Of a DNA stretch of 5,992 nt, positions 1-5,992 are shown piece after piece. Origin of the DNA: Erythrobacter sp. (lineage in GTDB: Bacteria > Pseudomonadota > Alphaproteobacteria > Sphingomonadales > Sphingomonadaceae); assembly GCA_003483125.1 (NCBI GenBank), contig DMWU01000025.1, forward strand, positions 1-5,992, given 5' to 3'. A program made the translations under genes and the position numbers. The notes under the pieces are model-generated. The model was not told the origin of the DNA and made no database searches. It saw only the letters and a list, made by a program, of their open reading frames with translations. Position 1 is the stretch's first letter. Each line of letters starts with the position of its first letter.

Positions 1-2584
1 GCGAAAGCTTCACGCGAATGGGGATCTGGCGATCGGAAAGCGAAAACTTGGCTGCGTTCTGTTCAATTTCGCCCATTGTAGCGATGCGGATAGTCTGGCT
101 CAGCGCACGGGTCGTAACACCCAGTTCCGCAGCCAGGTCTTCGCGGGGTTTGATGAGGATTTCAGGACGCCTTAAATCCGCATTGATTCGGGGGGCGACT
201 ATTAGGCTAACGCCCTTCATTTGCTCGACCAATTGCGCCGCTGTCTCGTTAAGCAGTTCCGGATTAGATCCTGCCAGCATGATGTTTATGTCGCGCCCAC
301 CGCCAAACCCGTTTTGGGACTGGAAACGAACCCTAGCATCGGGGATCTGGGACAATTGAGGGGCGAGATCTCGTTCGAACTCAACCGAAGTCTTCTCGCG
401 ATCTTCAGCCAGTGTAATGTAAATCGTCGAACGGGCTTCTCGCACACGTTCAAGTGCCCGCGCGACCTCGGGTTGCTCATAAAGCAGGTCGGCAACCTGT
501 CGCGTGACACGCTCGGTCTCGGCCAAGGTGCTGCCCGGCACCAGTTCAATCTCTACCCGACTATTGTCATCATTGATCGATGGCTGGAACTCGCCTGGAA
601 CATTCGCGAACAGCAAGATGGTGAACAACAGCGAGAAATAGCCGACACCCAACATCCAAACGCGATGATCGAAAAAGCGTGAGCGCAAATGGATCACCGA
701 TTGACCAAAGCGAGTGGCGCCGCCTCTCGCTAACAGTTTCAGAAGCCAGATGATCCCCGTCGCCACACCCAGGCCAATAGCCAGCGCCAGCGTAAACTGG
801 ATGAGCTCTAGCGGCATTTCGATCAGGAAGTGCAGCGTGCCATTGGGATCTGAAACAATCCCGTCTGCGATGGTCTTGGGAATTTCCATACTGGAAATCG
901 CCCCAAAGGCGCCGAACACGGCCACTGCGGGTAAGATCAGCATAAGCAACAGGAAAAAGAACATCGACAGTATGTACAGGAAGCGGCTGCGCGGTGGCTC
1001 AATACCTTCGCGCATCGCGTACATCTTTCCGCGATTAATCGACCAGGCGAGGATCGACATGTAGCGATCCATCCACTTGCCTTCGCCATGCGAGGCCGCA
1101 CCCTTTGCCTCCAGGAAATAGGCGGCGAGCATCGGCGTAATCATGCGCGCGACGGCAAGGCTCATAAGCACGGCCACGACGACGGTAAGCCCGAAGTTCT
1201 TGAAGAACTGTCCCGAAATTCCCGGCATCAGGCCAACGGGCAGGAATACGGCGACAATACAGAAACTTGTCGCCACCACAGGCAAACCGATTTCATCAGC
1301 AGCCTCAACCGATGCCTGATAGGCAGATTTGCCCATGCGCATATGTCGCACGATGTTCTCGATTTCCACGATCGCGTCATCCACGAGGACGCCAGCGACT
1401 AATGCCAGTGCGAGGAGCGATAGAGTGTTCAGGTTGAACCCCATGAGGTCCATGAAGAAGAAGGTCGGTATCGCCGAAAGCGGGATCGCAATTGACGAGA
1501 TCACGGTCGCCCGCCAGTCGCGCAGGAAGAAGAAAACCACCACAACAGCCAGGATCGCGCCCTCAATCATTGCGCGCATGGAGCTCTGATATTGGCTCTC
1601 TGTATATTTGACCGTGTTAAAGAGCGGGATAATTGCGATGTCGGGGTTTTCGGCCTTGATCTGTTCGATGATCTTTTGGGCCTCGTCGAAAACGGCAACG
1701 TCGGAGGCACCCTTGGCGCGTGACATGAAGAAGTTCACGACCTCCTTATCGCGCACCTTGCTGATCGAAGTGCGTTCAGAGAAGCCATCGCGCACGGTCG
1801 CCACATCGGCGAGCCGCACGGTCCGGCCACCGCCCAGTTGGATCTGCCGCTGCGAAAGCTCATAAGCATTGGCATTGTTGCCTAGTACGCGAACCGACTG
1901 GCGTGTCCCGCCAATCTCGGCGAGGCCACCGGCAGCATCAATATTCGATTGAAGAAGCACGGAATTGATCTGGCTCGCCGTAACGCCCAGCGCCTGCATG
2001 CGGGCAGGGTCGAGGATCACTTCAATCTCGCGGTAAACACCGCCAAACCGGCCAACTTCGGCCATGCCATCGATTGAAAGCAATCGTTTCGAAATAGTGT
2101 CGTCGATGAACCAGCTAAGCTGCTCGATCGTCATATCATCTGCCTGGACGGCGTAGATGCCCAGGAATCCTCCGGAAATCTCCTGCTTGCTGATCCTGGG
2201 CTCCAGGATGCCGTCAGGCAGGCTGCCGCGAACAGTGTCGACCGCATTCTTGACTTCAGCAACAGCATCATTGGGATCGGTGCCGATCTCAAATTCTACA
2301 TTTGTGGTGGAAGAGCCCTCGCGGGCGGTCGAGGATATGGTCTTTACGCCATTGATCGACCGCACGGCCGCCTCGACCCTTTGAGTGATCTGGTTCTCAA
2401 TCTCGGTTGGGGCCGCACCCGGCTGTGATATCGTCACACTTACCGCAGGGAATTCAATATCCGGCATATTGACAACATCCATCCGGGCAAAGCTGATGAT
2501 CCCTGCAAGCAAGAGCACGCAGAACGCCACCAGCGGGATCACTGGGTTGCGGATCGACCAGGCTGAGATGTTGCGGAAATTCAT
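1..2584 (-). CDS. RND efflux pump inner-membrane permease (HAE-1/AcrB-like), C-terminus cut off by window edge
   Basis: This is the proton-driven inner-membrane pump of a tripartite RND exporter. The frame is open from the ATG at 2584 to position 2, giving 861 codons with no stop. TM1 lies at about residues 14-34, followed by a large periplasmic porter region. TM2 (339-355) ends in FFFLRDWRAT, a typical RND junction. TM3 is about 360-379 and TM4 about 385-406, with VLVDDAIVEIEN. D402 and D403 match the proton-relay pair D407/D408 of AcrB. TM6 (464-491) ends in TPMLAAYFL, and TM7 (about 642-662) runs into a second periplasmic domain starting EFQPSINDDNS. The last visible residues are SDRQIPIRV. 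Two extra hydrophobic segments (about 535-563 and 590-618) sit between TM6 and TM7, which is unusual. TM8-12, including the relay lysine of TM10, are outside the window. The gene starts 6 bp after the adaptor stop, so it is co-transcribed. The exported substrate cannot be told. Confidence 0.96.
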   Translation of the reverse strand, partial: MNFRNISAWSIRNPVIPLVAFCVLLLAGIISFARMDVVNMPDIEFPAVSVTISQPGAAPTEIENQITQRVEAAVRSINGVKTISSTAREGSSTTNVEFEIGTDPNDAVAEVKNAVDTVRGSLPDGILEPRISKQEISGGFLGIYAVQADDMTIEQLSWFIDDTISKRLLSIDGMAEVGRFGGVYREIEVILDPARMQALGVTASQINSVLLQSNIDAAGGLAEIGGTRQSVRVLGNNANAYELSQRQIQLGGGRTVRLADVATVRDGFSERTSISKVRDKEVVNFFMSRAKGASDVAVFDEAQKIIEQIKAENPDIAIIPLFNTVKYTESQYQSSMRAMIEGAILAVVVVFFFLRDWRATVISSIAIPLSAIPTFFFMDLMGFNLNTLSLLALALVAGVLVDDAIVEIENIVRHMRMGKSAYQASVEAADEIGLPVVATSFCIVAVFLPVGLMPGISGQFFKNFGLTVVVAVLMSLAVARMITPMLAAYFLEAKGAASHGEGKWMDRYMSILAWSINRGKMYAMREGIEPPRSRFLYILSMFFFLLLMLILPAVAVFGAFGAISSMEIPKTIADGIVSDPNGTLHFLIEMPLELIQFTLALAIGLGVATGIIWLLKLLARGGATRFGQSVIHLRSRFFDHRVWMLGVGYFSLLFTILLFANVPGEFQPSINDDNSRVEIELVPGSTLAETERVTRQVADLLYEQPEVARALERVREARSTIYITLAEDREKTSVEFERDLAPQLSQIPDARVRFQSQNGFGGGRDINIMLAGSNPELLNETAAQLVEQMKGVSLIVAPRINADLRRPEILIKPREDLAAELGVTTRALSQTIRIATMGEIEQNAAKFSLSDRQIPIRVKLS

Positions 2585-2590
2585 GATACG

Positions 2591-3793
2591 TTACCCTTCA
2601 GTCTCGCCTTCCAGCCTGGGGTTTACAGTTTCGCCGGCCGTAAGGAAGCCACCGGCACGCAAAACCACTTTCTCGCTTCCATCCAGACCCTCGGTAATGG
2701 CCAGGCCATCATTCGTAACCAAGCCAGTGGTGACCGCGCGGCGCTGCGCCTTGTTCTCTGCATCAATGATGTAGACGTAGCTACCATCCGCGTCTGAAAG
2801 GACGGCACTCTCTGGCAGCATCGGCGCAACAACAGTGCCGCTATTGATAGTGGCCGTCGCAAAGCCGCCCGGGCGCAGACCCTCGGCATAGCTCAATGCG
2901 ATCCTGGCAACACCCTGGCGGTCTTGCGGGTTGATCGTCGGCGCAAGCTGCCAGACCTGCCCGGTAAAGGTATCGCTCGTCCCGACCGGAACGACTTCGG
3001 CAGACACGCCCAGCGACAATTTCGTAAGCTCAGCTTCGCCTACGCGAGCTAGCAATTCCATCTCACCGCCTTTGGCTATGCGAAACAGCGTGCCCGAACC
3101 GGCGCTGACCGTCTGGCCCGGCTCGACATTGCGCTCGAGCAGCAAGCCAGCTTCAGGCGCCACGATATTAAGCCGCGCGTTGCGGGCGAGAAGCTCGTTA
3201 TACTGCGCTTCCGCCACGTTGACCCGCGCTTGGGCCGCATCGCGTGTCGCTGTCAGCCGGTCGATATCCGCAGTTGAGATAAACCCGCGCTCTACCAATT
3301 GCAGGGCGCGATCAAGATTGCTCTGCGCCAACATGGCATCCGCGCGCGCGACCTCAACTTGGGCCGCCTGCGCAACCGCCTGCTGGCTTTGCACAGAACG
3401 GTCGATTGATGCGAGCACCTGGCCCGCTCGGACCCATTGGCCCTGCTCAACCGGAACCGAGACAACGCGCCCGCCTTCGCCGACCACGCCCACGGGCATT
3501 TCCCGTCGCGCAGCGATCGTGCCGGTCGCCGTAATAGTGCCTTCTATTGTCGCCTGCCCAGGCGCTATCACAGATACGGTTGGCGCCTGCGACGCATCGT
3601 CGGCGGCTGGCGCGCTGCCGGCCTCACCGCCGCGCATCATGAAATAGGCCGCGATGATAATCGCGAGCACAAGAAGGAGCGCACCGCCAACAATAAGGCG
3701 GCGTCTCGATTTTGGCGCCCTGCTATCGACAACTTCCGTGTCGGAATCAAAGTTTTCGAGCGTTTCTGAGGTGATCGATCGTTCGTAGTTCAT
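2591..3793 (-). CDS. RND efflux periplasmic adaptor subunit (HlyD/AcrA-like membrane fusion protein)
   Basis: The adaptor bridges the permease and an outer-membrane channel across the periplasm. In a 400-aa protein starting at 3793, a basic stretch (RRR, 30-32) precedes one N-terminal membrane anchor (about 33-53). There is no lipobox cysteine, so it is anchored by a helix rather than a lipid. The first half of the barrel-sandwich domain (GRVVSVPVEQGQWVRAG) comes next. An alpha-helical hairpin rich in Ala and Gln follows, then the returning half (LNIVAPEAGLLLERNVEPGQ), a beta-barrel, and a C-terminal membrane-proximal domain (LPESAVLSDADGSYVYII). Length and order fit the family. An in-frame ATG at 3826 would give 411 aa, but 3793 is preferred: it has GAAGGG at 7 nt, and the upstream ATG falls inside the likely promoter. 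It is the first gene of the operon with the permease. Confidence 0.95.
   Translation of the reverse strand: MNYERSITSETLENFDSDTEVVDSRAPKSRRRLIVGGALLLVLAIIIAAYFMMRGGEAGSAPAADDASQAPTVSVIAPGQATIEGTITATGTIAARREMPVGVVGEGGRVVSVPVEQGQWVRAGQVLASIDRSVQSQQAVAQAAQVEVARADAMLAQSNLDRALQLVERGFISTADIDRLTATRDAAQARVNVAEAQYNELLARNARLNIVAPEAGLLLERNVEPGQTVSAGSGTLFRIAKGGEMELLARVGEAELTKLSLGVSAEVVPVGTSDTFTGQVWQLAPTINPQDRQGVARIALSYAEGLRPGGFATATINSGTVVAPMLPESAVLSDADGSYVYIIDAENKAQRRAVTTGLVTNDGLAITEGLDGSEKVVLRAGGFLTAGETVNPRLEGETEG
2594..2599 (-). promoter_or_regulatory. Shine-Dalgarno of the RND permease, overlapping the adaptor's last codons
   Basis: On the - strand the sequence reads GAAGGG, then TAA (adaptor stop), then six bases, then ATG. 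The site therefore lies in the last two sense codons of the adaptor, 9 nt from the permease ATG. The same GAAGGG precedes the adaptor itself. The close packing suggests translational coupling of the two pump subunits. Confidence 0.6.
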
Positions 3794-3800
3794 GCTTATA

Positions 3801-3806
3801 CCCTTC
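3801..3806 (-). promoter_or_regulatory. Shine-Dalgarno that decides the adaptor start
   Basis: GAAGGG on the - strand ends 7 nt before the ATG at 3793. The upstream in-frame ATG at 3826 has no comparable site at good spacing, which favours the 400-aa protein. Confidence 0.6.
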
Positions 3807-3810
3807 GCGA

Positions 3811-3842
3811 GGTGTATTATACGCATATATCACCGCGCGCAA
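3811..3842 (-). promoter_or_regulatory. Predicted promoter and overlapping palindromic operator of the RND operon
   Basis: On the - strand a perfect TATAAT lies at 3821-3816, with TTGCGC at 3842-3837 as a possible -35 element at a short 15-bp spacing. A start site near 3809 would leave a leader of only about 16 nt containing the Shine-Dalgarno. The -10 sits inside a 24-bp imperfect palindrome (3811-3834). Its symmetric blocks are GGTG, TAT and CG on one side, matched by ATA and CACC on the other; 16 of 24 positions obey the dyad. Such a site overlapping the -10 is the usual place for a dimeric repressor (TetR- or MarR-like). No regulator gene is visible in the window, so the protein that binds is unknown. 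Confidence 0.5.
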
Positions 3843-3879
3843 TCCCCCAATATACCCGACGCTCAAGAGGGGCAATGCG

Positions 3880-3898
3880 CATGTCGATGAGCGACATG
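3880..3898. repeat. Perfect inverted repeat, 7-bp arms, 5-nt loop
   Basis: CATGTCG (3880-3886) is the exact reverse complement of CGACATG (3892-3898), around the loop ATGAG. No T-run follows on either strand, so it is not a standard terminator. It may be a protein-binding site or chance. Confidence 0.4.
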
Positions 3899-3947
3899 GC
3901 CCGCCGACGAGGGACATTTGCTTACTCGAGGCCGAAAATACGAATGG

Positions 3948-3969
3948 GCGACCCGGTCAGAACCGTCGC
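3948..3969. repeat. Bulged hairpin downstream of the glsB-like gene
   Basis: GCGAC (3948-3952) pairs with GTCGC (3965-3969), and GGT (3955-3957) pairs with ACC (3962-3964) around the loop CAGA, leaving a two-base CC bulge. It lies about 55 nt past the stop of the - strand small membrane protein gene and could help end that transcript. On that strand a TTTT run comes only about 12 nt later, so it is at best a weak terminator. Confidence 0.3.
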
Positions 3970-4022
3970 TGCCCTTTTAATTCGGGCCAGGATCTGACCC
4001 TTATCTATTCTATATCAATTGT

Positions 4023-4289
4023 TTAACGCATCCGTCCGCGCTGGATCATATTGACCCCGCCGAGAAGCACGACCGCACCAATTGTTGCAGTGATCAGATA
4101 CATTATCCAACCCGCATCGGTAGTCAGAAAACCGGTAACGCTTCCTATCGAACTGCCGATCACGCCGCCAACGATGCCAACAACAATATTCCAGAATATG
4201 CCCATCGAGGCATCACGATTCATGACAAGACTCGCCAGCCAGCCGGCAATGCCCCCTAGAATGATCGTCGCAATCCAACCCGGTCCCAT
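4023..4289 (-). CDS. GlsB/YeaQ/YmgE family small membrane protein
   Basis: This 88-aa, very hydrophobic, glycine-rich inner-membrane protein belongs to the transglycosylase-associated family (Pfam Transgly_assoc), often annotated as stress-response proteins. Three membrane segments are visible: about 5-23 (WIATIILGGIAGWLASLVM), about 31-55 with the family's NIVVGIVGGVIG glycine pattern, and about 61-82. It ends in a short basic tail (QRGRMR). Length is normal for the family. The start is well supported by GGAGG 7 nt before the ATG. It is probably transcribed alone, since 135 bp separate it from sciP upstream and about 190 bp from the efflux operon downstream. Molecular function in this family is poorly defined; stress induction is known for some members but nothing here proves it. 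Confidence 0.9.
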   Translation of the reverse strand: MGPGWIATIILGGIAGWLASLVMNRDASMGIFWNIVVGIVGGVIGSSIGSVTGFLTTDAGWIMYLITATIGAVVLLGGVNMIQRGRMR

Positions 4290-4422
4290 GTCTTCCCCTC
4301 CATCATGCCGGAACCGCTAGCAAGCAGGTTGCGGCCAGTTATTGTTGGCGAAGTGATAATGGGAAACCGGGTCCAAGCCAACATGGGCATTGGACAATCG
4401 GGAGAGTTTCCGAGTTTGAGTG

Positions 4423-4437
4423 GCTCAATATTTGAGC
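4423..4437. repeat. Perfect inverted repeat spanning the sciP stop codon
   Basis: GCTCAA (4423-4428) and TTGAGC (4432-4437) form 6-bp arms around TAT. The repeat contains the last codons and the TGA of sciP. No U-run follows on the sciP strand, so it might protect the mRNA 3' end but does not look like an intrinsic terminator. Confidence 0.35.
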
Positions 4438-4724
4438 TGGCGCTCGTATAGATCGCGATAGTGCTGGATGCGGGTTACCCTGAGGCCCTGCATTCCGGAG
4501 CGGTCAACCGCGCGCTGCCATGACGCGAACTCTTCCAGAGTCAGGCCGTAGCGCTCGAGCACCTCGTCGATCGTGAGCAGTCCGCCATTTACAGCAGCAA
4601 CAACCTCGGCCTTGCGACGCACCACCCACCGTTTGGTCTTGGGTGACGGAAGGTCGTTAAGGGTCAACGGCTCGCCGAGCGGGCCGATCACCTGGGCTGG
4701 ACGGATATCCTGGTTCTCAACCAT
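4425..4724 (-). CDS. sciP: SciP, CtrA inhibitor (DUF1153 family)
   Basis: This is a small cell-cycle transcription factor of alphaproteobacteria. In Caulobacter, SciP binds the response regulator CtrA and stops it from activating its promoters; direct DNA binding has also been proposed. The 99-aa protein shows the family layout: an N-terminal VIGPLGEPLTLNDLP segment (12-26), the signature KTKRWVVRRKAEVVAAVNGG (29-48), a helix-turn-helix (about 51-75, TIDEVLERYGLTLEEFASWQ) and the closing GLRVTRIQHYR (80-90). Length is within a few residues of the family norm and nothing looks damaged. Its ATG directly follows the TAG of the upstream gene with no spacer; a GAGAG lies just before, inside that gene. 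It should therefore depend on that gene's promoter and possibly on its translation. Confidence 0.94.
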   Translation of the reverse strand: MVENQDIRPAQVIGPLGEPLTLNDLPSPKTKRWVVRRKAEVVAAVNGGLLTIDEVLERYGLTLEEFASWQRAVDRSGMQGLRVTRIQHYRDLYERQLKY

Positions 4725-5030
4725 CTAAATCTCTCGGTCGCCTTCTGCCGCAATTCCTTCGGCAAGTTCATTCATACACTGACTGGAATTTCCATGGCTT
4801 AAAGCATCTTGGTTAACAGTCGGTTTGTCTGATTCGATCGAGGTAAAATAGGCCGCAGCAGCATCAGCAAAGCTGGCCCCGCCAAACGGGCCATCCCGGC
4901 GCAATTCACGCCGTAACTCGCGCGCAGCGTTTAGCCTTGCGGTTAGCTCTGCCCAAGCGACAGCGCGCAGGGCCGTGCCCTTGCCAACTGGCGTTTCAGC
5001 CGGAATCTGGATCTTGCCTTCGAACATCAT
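4725..5030 (-). CDS. Conserved-looking hypothetical protein upstream of sciP
   Basis: I do not recognise this 101-aa protein. It is soluble, with no signal peptide or membrane segment. After a short start (MMFEGKIQIPAETPVGKG) comes a charged amphipathic helix (about 20-46, ELTARLNAARELRRELRRD), an Ala-rich SFADAAAAYF segment (53-62), and a polar tail with VNQDALSHG (73-81) and one Cys (85). Two ATGs lie in tandem. GGAGG (5035-5039) is 4 nt from the first (5030) and 7 nt from the second (5027), so the second, giving 100 aa, may be the true start. It is the first gene of a unit with sciP (stop TAG next to the sciP ATG), divergent from mnmA. A regulatory or partner role with SciP is a guess from position alone. 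Confidence 0.75.
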   Translation of the reverse strand: MMFEGKIQIPAETPVGKGTALRAVAWAELTARLNAARELRRELRRDGPFGGASFADAAAAYFTSIESDKPTVNQDALSHGNSSQCMNELAEGIAAEGDREI

Positions 5031-5062
5031 TGGGCCTCCATAGACCCAAAGTTCTCAAAAAC

Positions 5063-5083
5063 AGGTAAACCGGCAGTTTACCT
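5063..5083. promoter_or_regulatory. Perfect inverted repeat in the mnmA / sciP-unit divergent spacer
   Basis: AGGTAAAC (5063-5070) and GTTTACCT (5076-5083) are exact reverse complements around CGGCA. The site lies 33 bp from the hypothetical gene and 75 bp from mnmA, and neither side has a T-run, so an operator is more likely than a terminator. The repeat could control either or both divergent promoters. The binding protein is unknown. Confidence 0.45.
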
Positions 5084-5091
5084 AAACTTAG
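5077..5091. promoter_or_regulatory. Degenerate CtrA-like box (TTTA-N7-TTAG)
   Basis: The CtrA consensus is TTAA-N7-TTAA. Here TTTA (5077-5080) and TTAG (5088-5091) have exactly 7 nt between them and match 6 of 8 bases. It overlaps the right arm of the inverted repeat. CtrA activates sciP in Caulobacter, so such a site upstream of the sciP unit would make sense, but short AT-rich matches like this occur by chance. Confidence 0.25.
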
Positions 5092-5099
5092 CAATATCC

Positions 5100-5149
5100 C
5101 GTGCTGGCCGAGTGAAGGCTGGATTAGCACGACCTCCCCGTGTAAGGGG
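5100..5149 (+). promoter_or_regulatory. Possible structured leader of mnmA (two hairpins, second covers the ribosome binding site)
   Basis: Hairpin 1 pairs CGTGCT (5100-5105) with AGCACG (5126-5131), with an inner stem GGCC/GGCT (5106-5109, 5117-5120) and a loop GAGTGAA. Hairpin 2 pairs CCCC (5136-5139) with GGGG (5146-5149) around GTGTAA. That GGGG is the core of AAGGGG, the only Shine-Dalgarno-like site, about 9 nt before the mnmA ATG. The fold could limit translation. It matches no riboswitch class that I recognise. Confidence 0.3.
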
Positions 5150-5158
5150 CGCAGCATC

Positions 5159-5992
5159 ATGGCCAACACCGCCTTTTTTGATACCGGGCTTGATGCTGCG
5201 GCGCTTTTCGACTTGCCGAAACCGGCGAGCGAATGCCGCATTGTCGTGGCCATGAGCGGCGGGGTCGATTCCTCCGTGGTAGCTGCATTGGCCGCCGCCA
5301 GCGGCGCTGAAGTAATCGGCATTACCCTGCAGCTATATGATTATGGCGCGGCAACGGGTCGCAAGGGCGCGTGCTGCGCCGGCGACGACATCCGCGATGC
5401 GCGTGCCGTGGCCGACCGGCTAGGCATTGCACATTATGTCTATGACCATGAAAGCGCATTTCGCGAGGAAGTGGTGGAGCAGTTCGCTGACGAGTACCTC
5501 GCCGGAAGAACGCCCGTACCTTGCATCCGTTGCAATATGGGGCCGAAATTCACCGACCTATTTCGGATGGCACGCGAACTGGGCGCAGATTGCCTTGCGA
5601 CGGGCCATTATGTGCAGCGCATCGTGGGACCAGCGGGGGTTGAATTGCATTGCGCCCTCGATCCCGCACGCGACCAGTCATATTTCCTATATGCGACCAC
5701 CGAGGCCCAGCTAGAATACCTGCGCTTCCCCTTGGGGGGACTACCCAAGTCAGAGGTCCGCCGCCTCGCCGAGCAGGCGGGCCTGCGAAACGCCCAGAAG
5801 CCCGACAGCCAGGACATCTGCTTTGTACCCGACGGCGACTACACCAAGATCGTCAAGTCGTTGCGCCCTGAAGGAGCCGCGCAGGGCAAGATCGTCCACG
5901 CCCAGACAGGCGAAGAATTGGGCGAGCATAAGGGCATTATCCATTACACCGTAGGCCAGCGGCGCGGGCTCGATATCGGGGGGCAGCCAGAA
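5159..5992 (+). CDS. mnmA: tRNA-specific 2-thiouridylase MnmA, C-terminus cut off by window edge
   Basis: MnmA makes 2-thiouridine at wobble position U34 of the Lys, Glu and Gln tRNAs: it adenylates the uridine with ATP and then inserts sulfur carried as an enzyme persulfide. It is a cytoplasmic enzyme. The visible 278 codons start with a short tail and a PP-loop ATP site, SGGVDSS (33-39). [13 protein letters not shown] (70-82) follows, then TPVPCIRCN (118-126), where C125 matches the catalytic Cys102 of E. coli MnmA. LATGHY (146-151) and DSQDICF (216-222) come next, with C221 matching the second catalytic cysteine (Cys199). The YTVGQRRGL signature (263-271) is near the cut. About 100 residues of the C-terminal beta-barrel should lie beyond the window. 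All catalytic residues seen are intact. It is transcribed away from the sciP unit. Confidence 0.97.
   Translation, partial: MANTAFFDTGLDAAALFDLPKPASECRIVVAMSGGVDSSVVAALAAASGAEVIGITLQLYDYGAATGRKGACCAGDDIRDARAVADRLGIAHYVYDHESAFREEVVEQFADEYLAGRTPVPCIRCNMGPKFTDLFRMARELGADCLATGHYVQRIVGPAGVELHCALDPARDQSYFLYATTEAQLEYLRFPLGGLPKSEVRRLAEQAGLRNAQKPDSQDICFVPDGDYTKIVKSLRPEGAAQGKIVHAQTGEELGEHKGIIHYTVGQRRGLDIGGQPE

Larger units (their letters stand above)
3843..4022. other. Intergenic region with no credible gene
   Basis: This gap of about 180 bp separates the glsB-like stop from the efflux operon promoter. The only open frame across it (3812-3997, + strand, 61 codons) has no ribosome binding site, starts inside the operator and resembles no family. 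The stretch holds two small hairpins and one short imperfect palindrome, and is AT-rich at 4001-4022. Confidence 0.6.

Noticed and set aside
288..504. Two TGTCGCG strings, resembling a reported SciP DNA motif
   Set aside because: Both lie inside permease codons far from any promoter, so they are expected by chance in GC-rich coding DNA.
18..2774. Many + strand open frames across the permease and adaptor, some with apparent starts
   Set aside because: All are antisense or out of frame to the continuous RND permease and adaptor reading frames, which have recognisable motifs throughout.
2931..3647. A 238-codon open frame on the + strand
   Set aside because: It is wholly antisense to the adaptor gene, which has clear domain structure. 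Its Ser/Arg/Ala-rich composition is typical of an antisense shadow in GC-rich DNA, and it resembles no family.
3812..3997. A 61-codon + strand open frame in the intergenic gap
   Set aside because: It has no ribosome binding site, starts inside the efflux operator, has a random composition and crosses both hairpins.
4290..4424. Search for an EcfG-type general stress promoter (GGAAC, spacer, CGTT) ahead of the glsB-like gene
   Set aside because: Only a partial GGAAA is present on the right strand, with no CGTT-like partner at the needed distance. No convincing housekeeping promoter could be picked out either.
4996..5322. A 108-codon - strand open frame spanning the divergent spacer
   Set aside because: It runs antisense through the start and PP-loop of mnmA and overlaps the hypothetical gene, which has a good GGAGG site.
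1..5992. Mobile elements, CRISPR arrays, tRNA or rRNA genes
   Set aside because: No transposase or integrase motifs, terminal repeats with target duplications, spaced direct repeats or cloverleaf sequences were seen.

Overview
The window looks like chromosomal DNA from an alphaproteobacterium, most likely a sphingomonad or Erythrobacter relative. The strongest clue is a complete SciP (DUF1153) gene, a CtrA-regulon factor found in alphaproteobacteria. The MnmA sequence and the moderately GC-rich codon use agree. The order-level placement is inferred and no search was run.

Layout from right to left. At the right end, mnmA (tRNA-U34 2-thiouridylase) runs on the + strand from 5159 and leaves the window after 278 codons. 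Divergent from it on the - strand is a two-gene unit: a short unrecognised protein (about 100 aa), then sciP, whose ATG directly follows the stop of the first gene. The 128-bp divergent spacer holds a perfect 8-bp-arm inverted repeat, a degenerate CtrA-like half-site pair and two possible leader hairpins in front of mnmA. Next on the - strand is a single GlsB/YeaQ/YmgE-type small membrane protein gene. After a roughly 190-bp gene-free stretch with a few hairpins comes a two-gene - strand efflux operon: an RND periplasmic adaptor (400 aa from the preferred start) and an RND inner-membrane permease. The permease fills 2584 to 1 and is cut by the left edge after 861 codons.

How the genes fit together. 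The adaptor and permease should form the inner-membrane and periplasmic parts of a tripartite drug or envelope-stress exporter. No outer-membrane channel gene or local regulator is visible. A strong -10 hexamer lies inside a 24-bp imperfect palindrome just upstream of the adaptor, which suggests control by a dimeric regulator. SciP would act on CtrA-dependent cell-cycle transcription, and MnmA on tRNA modification.

The most unusual observation is in the permease. It keeps the normal HAE-1 layout and the TM4 Asp-Asp pair, but carries about 100 extra residues between TM6 and TM7 that read as an additional transmembrane hairpin. Apart from that the region looks like ordinary core genome. I found no mobile element, CRISPR array, RNA gene or clear new system.
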